From assembly GCA_020635235.1 (NCBI GenBank), contig JACKAF010000001.1, positions 186,001 through 250,000 on the forward strand: a stretch of DNA of 64,000 bases. The letters are read 5' to 3'. The notes beneath the pieces are model-generated. The model was not told where the DNA came from. It did no database searches and saw nothing but the letters and a program-made list of their open reading frames with translations. The translations under genes were made by a program, and so were the position numbers. Numbering within the stretch: position 1 is the first letter of the stretch; each line of letters opens with the position of its first letter. This stretch comes from Pseudobdellovibrionaceae bacterium. Its GTDB lineage: Bacteria; Bdellovibrionota; FAC87; UBA2466; JACKAF01. Shown piece by piece: positions 17,734-26,698 of this stretch.

Positions 17734-19092
17734 TTGAGAGACTTCGCTAAAAACTTCCGAATTTTGGTTCTAGGCCTCAGCCTAAGCGCGCTTCTCACCG
17801 GTTGTCTCGATCTAAACAACGGTGAATTCTATGGCGGCAGTGACGGGCTCAAGAAAAAGGCGCAATCTGCTTGGGCACTAGCGAATAAGCACATCATGGA
17901 AATCGAAACAGCGATTAACGCGGGAACGCTAGAACGGGACAGCCTCTGCGTTGCTTCGCTTTGCGATCAGAATCCCGAGGTCTGTGCGCACCTTCAGGCT
18001 GTGAGCACGATCGATTTGGAATCTGCGCGGGACTTTTTAGTGAACCCAAACAACGTGATTGACCTTGTGACGGCAATCAACTCAATGGAACTGGTTATTA
18101 GTGAGAATCCGCTCTTCCTCAACGGTACGGAAAAAGACGCCATCGTCAACCTTCGCAATCAAACGATTGCCCTAAGCCGACCGCGAACCAAAGACATGAG
18201 CGTCTCCCGTCTTCAAATGCTCATTGTTCATGAGTTGATTCACATTGTAGAGCAAACTGCGCAGGAGCTTCCGGAAATGGATAACGTAGGCGCCTGTGTC
18301 GCGGTTTTCGGGAATCCGACAGACAGCTTGGGCCCTCAGTACGAGCGCCCCCACTGCGAGTTGCGATTGAGCAAGAGCGTAGCCGAGCTCAACGAAAATA
18401 TTGAAGCAACCGTCCGCGTAGTATCCGGTGACGCCGGAGCACGCGCCCGAATCGACGGTGAAGTTGCCGCTATCGAGGAAGACAGCGATGAGTCTCTCGT
18501 CGCCAGCCGGATGATTTCCTTCGCGCGCGACGGGGTGAAACAGATTGAGGCCTCCGTACTAGGTAAAGACGGTAGTTACTACGCGTGTGAAGCGGGTGCA
18601 AACGGGACCCCCCGCTACCCAGCACAAATTACCCTTCTCCCGCCTAAGTGCGAATCGCGCATATCCATCTTGACCGGTGAAGTCTCGGGCTTGAGAGCGG
18701 GTGAGCTAACAAGCACGGTTTACATTCCCATTTACCCGGAGCTGCGCGAAGGGGAGAGCAAAAGGTTGATGGTGTATGCAATGGTTGAAACAATTCCCGA
18801 TAGGAACGACCCGAACGCACCCGCGAACGGGCGGGTGACGGTGCGCGTGCGCACGTCCAACCCGAACATCCCGTCACAGAATCCCTTAGAAGTTTGGTGC
18901 GACCATGGTTTGCTTCAAAGCAATATGGATACACTTGAGTTCCTGGTTACCGAAGAAACTGCCCCGGAAGTTCGGGACCGTTTGCACTTGAAATTAATGC
19001 ATGAAGTGTCTGACAGAGGCCCGAAATTCTTCCCAGATACTCATCCGGATTTGACCTCCTGGAGAGGCATTCGGGTCTTTGAAAGGCAGTAA
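17734..19092 (+). CDS. Lipoprotein with HExxH motif, paralogue of the 14497 product
   Basis: This 452-aa protein starts at TTG 17734 behind AGGTG; this gives a good lipoprotein signal (LSALLTGC, Cys24). After the Cys it repeats the paralogue's pattern: NNGEFYGGSD, Cys residues in VASLCDQNPEVC, LFLNGTEKDAI, and an HExxH motif (VHELIH, His166-His170). Unlike the paralogue it has no FG-GAP repeats. The C-terminal half has two Cys-containing beta regions and is unrecognised. It is a probable periplasmic or outer-membrane zinc protein; enzymatic activity is inferred. The gene ends three bases before the stop of the convergent TPR/winged-helix paralogue. Confidence 0.8.
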   Translation: MRDFAKNFRILVLGLSLSALLTGCLDLNNGEFYGGSDGLKKKAQSAWALANKHIMEIETAINAGTLERDSLCVASLCDQNPEVCAHLQAVSTIDLESARDFLVNPNNVIDLVTAINSMELVISENPLFLNGTEKDAIVNLRNQTIALSRPRTKDMSVSRLQMLIVHELIHIVEQTAQELPEMDNVGACVAVFGNPTDSLGPQYERPHCELRLSKSVAELNENIEATVRVVSGDAGARARIDGEVAAIEEDSDESLVASRMISFARDGVKQIEASVLGKDGSYYACEAGANGTPRYPAQITLLPPKCESRISILTGEVSGLRAGELTSTVYIPIYPELREGESKRLMVYAMVETIPDRNDPNAPANGRVTVRVRTSNPNIPSQNPLEVWCDHGLLQSNMDTLEFLVTEETAPEVRDRLHLKLMHEVSDRGPKFFPDTHPDLTSWRGIRVFERQ

Positions 19093-19094
19093 AC

Positions 19095-20570
19095 CTAAGC
19101 TTTGAAGCGGTAGCGAGTAGAACGCCCACCACCTGTCTTTTCCAAAATTCCGTCCGCGACAAAGTCCGCGAGCAGCCTGGTTGCCGATCGATCGGACATC
19201 GCGAGGCAAAACGCCGCTTCCTTTAGCGAAAAAGGCGTTGCGCTGAGCTTCTCACGAAGTTTTTCCAGTTTTACCCCACCCCGCGAGGCCAAGGTTTCCC
19301 GGTGCGGCACGGTAATTGTACATTCCGGTTTAGCGACGAGGCGATAGTGGCGCCCCTGGTGGGCGATGCCCAGCGGGATCTTGTTCAGCTCAAACCACTC
19401 ACGAAGACGCACAATTCCCTGATGTATCCTGCCCGGCGAAGTGCTCGGATTGAAAAATTCATCGCCGAAAACCTCCGAAAAAAGTGCGGCGATCTGACGG
19501 GGGCGATAAAAGTCGGAGCACAAGGCCCCTAACAATCGATGAGGAAGTTGACCCACCTTAAGCGGATCTCTGAAATTGGACTTCTCCTCAAAAAGGCGGA
19601 AGGCCTTTTCTTCTTTTAGATTTCCAACGGCCCAATTGAATTCTTTTGGAATTGCTAGATCCTCACCAAAATCTTTTAAAAGATACTCACGATACCGCTT
19701 GTGGGGAGTTCCAAAGTAAAGTTTTAAGAGCAGTTCTTCATCCTTAGCGATTAACGCTAAAAACCGATCACAGTCCCTAACCGTTTCCCAGTGTCCAAAT
19801 TCTACGGCCCGAGAGCGTACCGAGTGAATGTTCCGAAAGTTTTCGGAACTCGGTGAGAGTTTGGCGCAAACAATCGCTGACCACTTATCAATAAACAATC
19901 TATCGACGGTATTAGATTCTTTTAGGAGAGTTCGCGCACGATCAAGAAAAGTACCTGCACCCGCTAGGTCCCCAAGAAAAACCGCGTGCGTCGCGGATAT
20001 CTCAAGGGCATTAGCCAAAAGTCTTGTGTGCTTGTGGAGGCTCGTGTCGTGCAACAACTCTCGTAAAAGAGCCGTCGCAGGTACCTCCTGGCGTTCGAAG
20101 ACCAGCGCCGAAGCAAGGTTCACTTTCGCTACCAGTCTCTGGTACGGATCCTCACCAGGGGCTTCCAAAAATTCCTGAAGTAGAGGAATGGCTTCCTGGT
20201 ACGCCCAGGACCCAAAATAGGCAAAAGCCCGGTAGAGAGAGGTTTTCGGAGTAGGTTCAGCGATGGAGTCTAAGATCCCCAACGCCTCCGGGGTTGCCCC
20301 CAAGCGCATCAAACACGCGGCGTATTCGAGCTTCTCCTCAACACTCGCTTCTTTTTTCTTGCGCTCCGAAGGGCGGACGATCGCGTGCAAAGCCAAAAGG
20401 CCAGCTTCGGGTAGACCTGCGCGCCAGGAGAGTTGCGCGAGCTTCGCCCGAAAATCTCGGGGTGTTTTTCGAGCCGCTAGATCCTTTAAAAGGGCCTGGG
20501 CCTCACCCCCCTGCCCCGCCTGGATTAGCCGGTGGATTTGCTCCAATTGGGTGCTGTAGGGAGAGCTCAT
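19095..20570 (-). CDS. TPR-like protein with two C-terminal winged-helix domains (paralogue B)
   Basis: This 491-aa cytoplasmic protein matches the 16041 product along its length: TPR-like start (IHRLIQAGQGGEAQALL), the shared LEYAACLMRLGATPEA segment, VNLASALVFERQEVPATALLRELLHDTSL, and a first winged helix (ALCSDFYRPRQIAALFSEVF). The second winged helix ends in GGGRSTRYRF. It is divergently placed relative to the lipoprotein it accompanies, unlike paralogue A, which is in the same operon as its lipoprotein. The ATG at 20570 has no Shine-Dalgarno site, and a TACAAT lies only about 7-12 nt upstream, so the message may be almost leaderless. It is a probable regulator; target unknown. Confidence 0.75.
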   Translation of the reverse strand: MSSPYSTQLEQIHRLIQAGQGGEAQALLKDLAARKTPRDFRAKLAQLSWRAGLPEAGLLALHAIVRPSERKKKEASVEEKLEYAACLMRLGATPEALGILDSIAEPTPKTSLYRAFAYFGSWAYQEAIPLLQEFLEAPGEDPYQRLVAKVNLASALVFERQEVPATALLRELLHDTSLHKHTRLLANALEISATHAVFLGDLAGAGTFLDRARTLLKESNTVDRLFIDKWSAIVCAKLSPSSENFRNIHSVRSRAVEFGHWETVRDCDRFLALIAKDEELLLKLYFGTPHKRYREYLLKDFGEDLAIPKEFNWAVGNLKEEKAFRLFEEKSNFRDPLKVGQLPHRLLGALCSDFYRPRQIAALFSEVFGDEFFNPSTSPGRIHQGIVRLREWFELNKIPLGIAHQGRHYRLVAKPECTITVPHRETLASRGGVKLEKLREKLSATPFSLKEAAFCLAMSDRSATRLLADFVADGILEKTGGGRSTRYRFKA

Positions 20571-20742
20571 AGGAGGGTTTATTGTACCATGGGGGTGACC
20601 GCAGGCCGGCCCGACGCGAGCATAACTTATTAATATTATTCATATATATTACTTGCTATTCTCGCCAAAATGCTAAATCGGAACGCACGTCCCATTTCCG
20701 TAAACTAAGAGAATACGAACCCCTTTTACTTAAGAGGCCAAC

Positions 20743-21681
20743 ATGAAAAACATACTTAGTGCATTCACCCTCATAGTAATCCTTCAGGCGACTGTCGCCT
20801 GCCAAAAAGCACCGATAAACCTTGTCCCGCAAGAGGCGGCTATCAAGTCCGCTAGGAACGGGAAAATTTACCCAGTCAACTGCCTCATCGAAATGGGTGC
20901 GGACGACATGGAGCAATGCGCGCTCTCGGAAAGCCAAGTTCGATCGGGCGGAAGCAGCGCTAGAGGGCTCGCGAACTCGCAATTCAACTACACTCAACCT
21001 GGATACGGGTACACGCAGCTCTTTAATCCGTACTATTTCTTGAACGTGGGTAGCTACAACGAGTTTGATCTTTGTACCTACCTTTTTGGGATCGATCGCT
21101 GTTTCGAAGCCTTTGGTTATTTCCCGCCGCTGCCTTTGAACTCCGGGCCTAGCGACTGCGAACTCGCGTTTCTCTTTGGGGGCGCTCCTGTATTCGATCC
21201 CCGGTGCTTTATCGGCGCGGTTCCGGAATTTCCTGGAGTTGTCATCGAGCCAACAGAGCCGCTTTCAGGCCACGAGGCAAACCCGCACATCCTCATTGAG
21301 GTGCGCATGCGCCGCGGTACTTCGGCGAAGTTCCTGCGCGTAATGCGCAACCGCGACATTGTCACCGGCTGCTCGGGTGATCAGGAATGCCCGAACCGCA
21401 CCGTGCGCAAGATCACGACCGAGCGCGAGAACAATATTCGCGAAGCGCTTACCAAGCTCAAAAAAGAAGATCTCGAAGTACTTGTGAACGACCGCACTTG
21501 CCAGGGCAACCCGGCTCGGCCCGCAACGAACTTCGACCGCTTCACTGCAAACGATCGAGAATTCGTACTGTTCGAACAGATCCGAACGCAATGCTTGAGC
21601 CGAGTCCGACAAGATCGTACCAACCCTGCGGTACGCTTGTACGACATTCTTCGCCAGCTCAGAAACGAGGTTCAATTATAA
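20743..21681 (+). CDS. Lipoprotein of unknown function
   Basis: This 312-aa protein has a lipoprotein signal (LQATVAC) with an AAGAGG ribosome site. The central part is rich in Tyr, Phe, Pro and Cys (YTQPGYGYTQLFNPYYFLNVG, DLCTYLFGIDRCFEAFGYFPP), and the last 120 residues are charged and helical with Cys residues that could form disulfides. I recognise no family. It stands alone, with its own terminator just downstream. Probably anchored in the outer or inner membrane. Confidence 0.75.
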   Translation: MKNILSAFTLIVILQATVACQKAPINLVPQEAAIKSARNGKIYPVNCLIEMGADDMEQCALSESQVRSGGSSARGLANSQFNYTQPGYGYTQLFNPYYFLNVGSYNEFDLCTYLFGIDRCFEAFGYFPPLPLNSGPSDCELAFLFGGAPVFDPRCFIGAVPEFPGVVIEPTEPLSGHEANPHILIEVRMRRGTSAKFLRVMRNRDIVTGCSGDQECPNRTVRKITTERENNIREALTKLKKEDLEVLVNDRTCQGNPARPATNFDRFTANDREFVLFEQIRTQCLSRVRQDRTNPAVRLYDILRQLRNEVQL

Positions 21682-21712
21682 GGAATGGTCCCTAATACCT
21701 AAGCACGCAACT

Positions 21713-21757
21713 CCCGACTCCAGACTAGCGCCCGCAGTGTCTGGAGTCGGGTTTTAT
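21713..21757 (+). terminator. Strong rho-independent terminator
   Basis: A perfect 13-bp stem (CCCGACTCCAGAC at 21713-21725 pairing with 21739-21751) with a 13-nt loop is followed by TTTTATCCTT. It sits 31 bp after the lipoprotein stop and would end that transcript. The stem is symmetric but the convergent strand lacks a good U-run. Confidence 0.85.
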
Positions 21758-21801
21758 CCTTGTAAACATGGCGCTCTTCGGCCGCGGCGGCGAAAAATCA
21801 C

Positions 21802-24800
21802 TTACTTGCTGATACGTACGTACGCGTTGTTACAGGAGTTTGCGTCAAATAACGAACTCCCCTTCGTCATGTCGGTCATGATGCGGGGCATGAGTTCTAC
21901 AACGATATCAGAATGGATCTGACCTTCCTGGATGACCCCCTTTACAACGTCTTCCAGATCCCCCGGCTGCAGGTACTTGAAAAAGTCACCGAGCGCGATG
22001 ACCCCTTTCTGCACGCGGATCAGGTAATCTGATGCCCCACCTTTTTCTGTTTTTTCCTGAATGAGTTTAAACAGGTAGTCCCCAAAGGCGTGATCCCCGG
22101 TACCGAGTTCGGATTTGAAGCTTTTTACCCCCTCATAGAGGACATCCGCGAGTACTTTTCTATCTTCTGTCGTTGGCAGCTGATCGTCGGTTGCCATTGC
22201 ACCGAAATCAAACAAGTAGATCTTGTTTCCGTCTATTTTGAGCTGCGCACCGTGGCGATCGTGATCGAATTTCTCGCCTCTCAGTATCCGTGAAATCTCA
22301 AGCGCCACATAAGCGCGCGCGATGTCGCGCTTGCGTGCTTTTTGCTTGGCGGTTCTTTCGGGGAGATCGTTAAAATGCACGCCTTTAGCCTGCTCCATCA
22401 CGCGGTAACCCTCTCCGCTCTCCAGTGTGCGGGCCACGTGTATCTCGAAGGGTTTGCCATCGCCCACTTTAATCGTGGCGCCGTGATAAAGGCGCTCAGC
22501 GTCCTCGGCTTGCTTTTTCCCGATTTGCCAATCGGTTTCAATATCAGCCATCCGTTCGGCTTGCTCGATCATGGAAACAAGGACCTTAAAGGCGGAGTTC
22601 TTTTCGGCCTGCTTTTGCGCCATCTTCTTCATGACTTCAAAACCAGTCTTGGCGCGCTTCTTCGCATGCGGACGAAGGAGAGAAATCACGCGGCTTTCTA
22701 GTACGACGCCGCCATTGGGCCGCACGGTCTCTAGTTCTACTTCGTAGGTGACATAGTAGGACGCAGCGCCAAGTATCCGTTTGACGCGTTTAATGCGCTT
22801 TTTGAGAGAAGCGGGAATGACATCTCCATGCAGCTTAAAGAGATCCCAACGCGTTAGCACGTCCGCTTCGCTCTTGAGGCGGCCCATCCCATCACGGATT
22901 TCATGTGGGGTGTGCGGACTACTGTGCAGGACTTGTCCCAACTTTGTTTCGGCGGGTCCCATGCGTTCTAGAATAAGCGCCAGACGTTCTCCAATGGTGG
23001 TCTTAAAGCGAGACTGCTCCGTATTTTGCGCCGCCGCCATAAGCGCTGCGATCACAAGGCTGCGTTGGTACTTGGGGATCTCCTCGATGTAGAGTCGCAC
23101 CAGATCGTGCGCCTCTTTTGAGTACTTTTCACCCGTTGGGAAAACCTTGTTTAGGATTCTCTCGGCAGCCTTTTCAAATTCACCGTCACTTCGCCTGTCT
23201 CCGGGAAGAATAAGTTCATCAATGATCCCGACCCGAAGCTCCATGTCGGACGCCCAGAAGTTTTGGTGAATCTCGCGGGCCAGACGCTGGTAACCCTCAT
23301 CGGTTGAAATGGCTTGACCATCGGTGAGGAGCTGTTGCTCAAGACTTAGGGCGTGGCCAAAATCCGAAAGAGAACGCGCGGTCATCGGGCGCGTGAGAAA
23401 ATCGACTAGTTCGTCGCGAAATTGATGGTTGGCTCGCACCAAGCGCAGGGAGAGGTTAAGCCCCATCATTTTTAGGTCGGTCTCGACACCTTGCCCCCTT
23501 CGCGCTTCTCCTAGCTTCAAACTGAGATCTTCTTGCGATTCCACTTCGTTGGCGAGGTGGTTGAATAGTTCGTGCCGGTCTTGGGCATAGAGGTGTGTCC
23601 CGGCGCGATCAGCTTCTGCGAGGATAGTTTCGGTGTAGATAGAATCGCCTGCATCCTTACCGAATCGCTCACGCGCGGATTGCGCCCAGAGTTTAAGCAT
23701 GCGGGTTCGCAGTTTTGGGTCTTGTACTCGTGGGCCTCTAAAGATGCGCTCAATGGCGCCTTGGCGAAGCGCTGGCGAGCTGTATTCGGAAAGCCGATCC
23801 AGAATGTCTTTGATAAGTTTGTAGCGCAGCACCCCGTCCTCCGGGAAAAGCCTCGCCTTGTCAAAGAGGGTAAACTCGTTGAGTAGTGGCCGTGCGCTTT
23901 TTGGCCAGTCTTTGCGGTTTTTTACGTAGTTCGAAAACCTTTTTTCTAAGCTTGTGGTTTTCTCTCGCCATTCGCTATGCAGATATGGAAGCACGCGTTT
24001 TGGATCCAGGTTTTCTTTGGGGTGGTTGACCTGAAAGACTTCTGCTTCCATCGCCGCCAGCCCGGCGAGGAAGTTTCCGGGACGGGATCCCAGACTTTCC
24101 AGTAGCTTGTAGAGCTCCTCGGCCGTTTGTGGTTGCTCGTAACCCAACTGCCTCCTAACGGTCGTGAGATAGAGATTGGCTGTATCTTGCCGGACATCGG
24201 GCATACCGCTAGGGGCGAGCGGCGGCACGAGGGCTGAGGTAAATCCAAGCACATGGACTTTGTCCTGACGCGAGGGAAATAGGCCGTGAGGGTCTTCGAG
24301 CGCAAAGCTTACTAGCGGGTGGGCAAGCGGCAGACCGTCAAAACCGTGCTCGCCATAAGAGGCCCCCGCTCTGCCCGCGATATCGGGGAAGGCGCCTTTC
24401 ATATAAAACTCGCGGACGATGGGTTTCCATTTGTCCGGATCTTCTCGGATGAGTTCGGAGAGCTTTTTTATGAGTTGCCCGGCGGGCGCACCCGAGCGTG
24501 CCGGGATATCAGACAGGATCGGCATATTGACCCGCATAAAAAGATCAAAATCTTTATCTATGGATTCGAGTCCGATGAGGCCGTCTGATTTTCCCATTGA
24601 GGAAGCGCTCGCAGTAGCTAAAATGTCGTGGGCTTCCGTATCGCCGTGAATCGCTCGCTGAAAGAGTTCCGGTACATACTCTCCGAAGAGTTCGCGGCGT
24701 AACTCTTCAGCTTTTCCCGAGCCCGGCTTTCGCAGCCCGACCGCTTCACCGTCGGCGCCAATAACCAAACGATCCATGGTGCGATCGTCCCGACGAGGGC

Positions 24801-26298
24801 CTTCGTTCACCGATTTGCAGCGTCCCAGCATACAGAGCGCTTTGTCGTTAAGATCCATCAGCTGATAGACGCGCGGCTCTTTCACTCCGAGATGATAGAG
24901 CGCCAAGCTTAGGTGTTTGGAATCGTCCCCCACGCCCTGCGACCAAACGATGGCCCGTTCCCATTCCACGGTTTCGCCCTTTCGGGGAAAACGAAAGGTT
25001 GGGATGTAAAGATCCTGTAGAAAGGCGGCATCAATCTTTCCGTCTTTGATGGCCTTATTCAGGCCGATGGCGGCTTCCACTGCGGCTTTTCTGTAAGAGT
25101 CTGCGGTGCGGGTATCCCCTTCGTCCGAGGCTTCGGTGGCTTTTCTCACTGCCTCCACAAAATCATAAGCATAGACGAAGATTGGCTCTGCATCTCCCAG
25201 AGCGGTGTCGGATTTGTGGTAGCGCTGCGCGAGAGCGGTGTAGAGTCTTTGGCGTGGGCCCGTGAGTCCAAGTTTTTCATCTGGGTCACGTGTTGGCAGA
25301 TGCAAGATGAGATTTGCGGCCTTGCTGAGTTCCACCCAACGCGGATCATCGTCCATTTCGATGCTTTCCAGGGAGGGGATCGTTCCAATCGCTGCGCTAA
25401 GGTCCTCGGTGCGCGCATCGTGACCGGAAAGAATGTGGGGCATCTGCGCCTGGACAAATTTCAGTTTCTCTACAGCGTCCAGAGTGGAGAACTTGGCCTT
25501 TTCCATTTCCTTATCTAAAAAAGATACGTGCTTGCTACTGCCGGCCGCGGCAATCTTGGGATCCACAGGAGTGCTGGCAATCTTTTCCCCGGCGTCCGTT
25601 TCCTCAAGCTTTCCTTTTTTGAAACGTAAATGCCCTAACCCTTTCTCCACCATCGAGCGGCGCGTGGGGAGGTCCCACGCAAATATTGAGCGATCTCCAA
25701 ATCCGAACTTCGATCGGGGTTCATTTTCAAGAGCGTCCTGTACGCTTAGCGCGGCCGTAGCGTCGAAATGGCGTTCATGGAGGACTTCCAAAGCGCGCGT
25801 GACCCCGAGAGCGTCATCTGCCATACCGGTTCGGGCTTGTGGCTCGGAATCGATCTGGTTCGAAATGACTTCGGTCGCGAGCAAGTAGGCGAGCTCATCT
25901 TGTGTCTTTACCGTCCGCACGGTTTGCGTGGTGAAGCCAATGAAGTTGTGTCCGTCGGTAACGAAGCTTTTGTGCCCGAGACGATCGCTATCCATCAGGA
26001 AAAAATGAACGGGGTGCTTTTTTAGGTCGTGATTGGGAAAGAGCCGCTTAAAGAGCTCTTGCATTTCGATGTCGAAGTCGCGCGCCACGGGGGATTGGAG
26101 ATCCACCACACGGTGATTTTCCTGAAGGCGTTGAGACATCTCGCCACGCGCAAGCGCTTTGTCTTCATCGTCCGTAGGATCTGCGTGCAGGGCAAAACTG
26201 AAGGCAAAAAACAGAAAAAATAGAATTTTAGCTAGGGACTTGATCCCGGCCTCCTCGTGCGTAATCCGTCGCTTGTTGTTATGCAAGGAGACGGCCAA
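21802..26298 (-). CDS. Giant exported protein: degenerate M48-like N-terminus, UbiB/ABC1-kinase-like C-terminus
   Basis: This protein of about 1,498 aa is exported: a strong signal peptide reads KSLAKILFFLFFAFSFALHA. Residues about 50-135 resemble an M48 peptidase (FVTDGHNFIGFTTQTV, QDELAYLLATEV), but the HExxH helix reads TEVIS, so zinc ligands are lost. A long alpha-helical, repeat-free middle follows. The last 300 residues resemble the UbiB/ABC1 atypical kinase fold: an Ala-Ser loop (LGAASYYVTYEVEL), FDHDRHGAQL where UbiB has HADPHPGN, and IYLFDFGAMA for the DFG segment. The nucleotide-binding Lys and the Asn of HPGN appear to be missing, so it may be a pseudokinase. The conventional start is TTG 26298, but a strong ribosome site points to ATC 26244. 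tRNA-Ser and its repeats lie just upstream on the same strand. Function unknown. Confidence 0.75.
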   Translation of the reverse strand: MAVSLHNNKRRITHEEAGIKSLAKILFFLFFAFSFALHADPTDDEDKALARGEMSQRLQENHRVVDLQSPVARDFDIEMQELFKRLFPNHDLKKHPVHFFLMDSDRLGHKSFVTDGHNFIGFTTQTVRTVKTQDELAYLLATEVISNQIDSEPQARTGMADDALGVTRALEVLHERHFDATAALSVQDALENEPRSKFGFGDRSIFAWDLPTRRSMVEKGLGHLRFKKGKLEETDAGEKIASTPVDPKIAAAGSSKHVSFLDKEMEKAKFSTLDAVEKLKFVQAQMPHILSGHDARTEDLSAAIGTIPSLESIEMDDDPRWVELSKAANLILHLPTRDPDEKLGLTGPRQRLYTALAQRYHKSDTALGDAEPIFVYAYDFVEAVRKATEASDEGDTRTADSYRKAAVEAAIGLNKAIKDGKIDAAFLQDLYIPTFRFPRKGETVEWERAIVWSQGVGDDSKHLSLALYHLGVKEPRVYQLMDLNDKALCMLGRCKSVNEGPRRDDRTMDRLVIGADGEAVGLRKPGSGKAEELRRELFGEYVPELFQRAIHGDTEAHDILATASASSMGKSDGLIGLESIDKDFDLFMRVNMPILSDIPARSGAPAGQLIKKLSELIREDPDKWKPIVREFYMKGAFPDIAGRAGASYGEHGFDGLPLAHPLVSFALEDPHGLFPSRQDKVHVLGFTSALVPPLAPSGMPDVRQDTANLYLTTVRRQLGYEQPQTAEELYKLLESLGSRPGNFLAGLAAMEAEVFQVNHPKENLDPKRVLPYLHSEWREKTTSLEKRFSNYVKNRKDWPKSARPLLNEFTLFDKARLFPEDGVLRYKLIKDILDRLSEYSSPALRQGAIERIFRGPRVQDPKLRTRMLKLWAQSARERFGKDAGDSIYTETILAEADRAGTHLYAQDRHELFNHLANEVESQEDLSLKLGEARRGQGVETDLKMMGLNLSLRLVRANHQFRDELVDFLTRPMTARSLSDFGHALSLEQQLLTDGQAISTDEGYQRLAREIHQNFWASDMELRVGIIDELILPGDRRSDGEFEKAAERILNKVFPTGEKYSKEAHDLVRLYIEEIPKYQRSLVIAALMAAAQNTEQSRFKTTIGERLALILERMGPAETKLGQVLHSSPHTPHEIRDGMGRLKSEADVLTRWDLFKLHGDVIPASLKKRIKRVKRILGAASYYVTYEVELETVRPNGGVVLESRVISLLRPHAKKRAKTGFEVMKKMAQKQAEKNSAFKVLVSMIEQAERMADIETDWQIGKKQAEDAERLYHGATIKVGDGKPFEIHVARTLESGEGYRVMEQAKGVHFNDLPERTAKQKARKRDIARAYVALEISRILRGEKFDHDRHGAQLKIDGNKIYLFDFGAMATDDQLPTTEDRKVLADVLYEGVKSFKSELGTGDHAFGDYLFKLIQEKTEKGGASDYLIRVQKGVIALGDFFKYLQPGDLEDVVKGVIQEGQIHSDIVVELMPRIMTDMTKGSSLFDANSCNNAYVRISK

Positions 26299-26421
26299 TT
26301 CTTGTCCGTCATTTCAACTGGTTAGCAGCCTGTAAACTAGCTGAGTTCGTAGTAGATCTAAGCACCAGTCTGGGTCTTGATATAAGGTGAAAGCGAGGAG
26401 CTGCATTCTAGAAGTGTGCTC

Positions 26422-26632
26422 CCGAGGAGAGCGAAAGATTCGACCCCGAAGGGAACGAATCACAAAACCGTCAGCCAGTGAAACTGGCGGAGAGAGAGAG
26501 ATTCGACCCCGAAGGGAACGAATCACAAAACCGTCAGCCAGTGAAACTGGCGGAGAGAGAGAGATTCGACCCCGAAGGGAACGAATCACAAAACCGTCAG
26601 CCAGTGAAACTGGCGGAGAGAGAGAGATTCGA
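26422..26632 (-). repeat. 63-bp tandem repeats carrying the tRNA-Ser 3' end
   Basis: Copies of the last 22 nt of tRNA-Ser (T-loop to CCA) recur every 63 bp downstream of the gene, read on the minus strand. The genuine end is 26611-26632, identical copies are at 26548-26569 and 26485-26506, and a degenerate fourth copy (5 mismatches) is at 26422-26443. They are separated by identical 41-nt spacers. Each spacer begins with a small hairpin (GCCAGT-TTC-ACTGGC) across the CCA and ends in CCC-TTC-GGG. Because 63 is a multiple of three, the array is open in several frames, but those frames look like artefacts. The layout recalls the tRNA-end-containing repeats after E. coli tyrT. Confidence 0.92.
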
Positions 26633-26698
26633 ACTCTCGATAGGTTTCCCTATACACGCGTTCCAGGCGTGCGCCTTCAACCACTCGGCCATCTCTCC
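26611..26698 (-). tRNA. tRNA-Ser(GGA)
   Basis: The minus strand folds as a class II tRNA. It has acceptor GGAGAGA/TCTCTCC with discriminator G and an encoded CCA, and a D-arm with GGTTGAAGG. The anticodon stem is CACGC/GCGTG with loop CTGGAAC (anticodon GGA), the long variable arm is ATAGG-GAAA-CCTAT, and the T-arm is GAGAG-TTCGAAT-CTCTC. It reads UCC/UCU serine codons. It is transcribed toward the giant exported-protein gene and is followed by the 63-bp repeat array made partly from its own 3' end. Confidence 0.97.

Noticed and set aside
26422..26632. CRISPR array
   Set aside because: The 41-nt spacers are identical to each other and there are no cas genes; the repeated part is the tRNA end.
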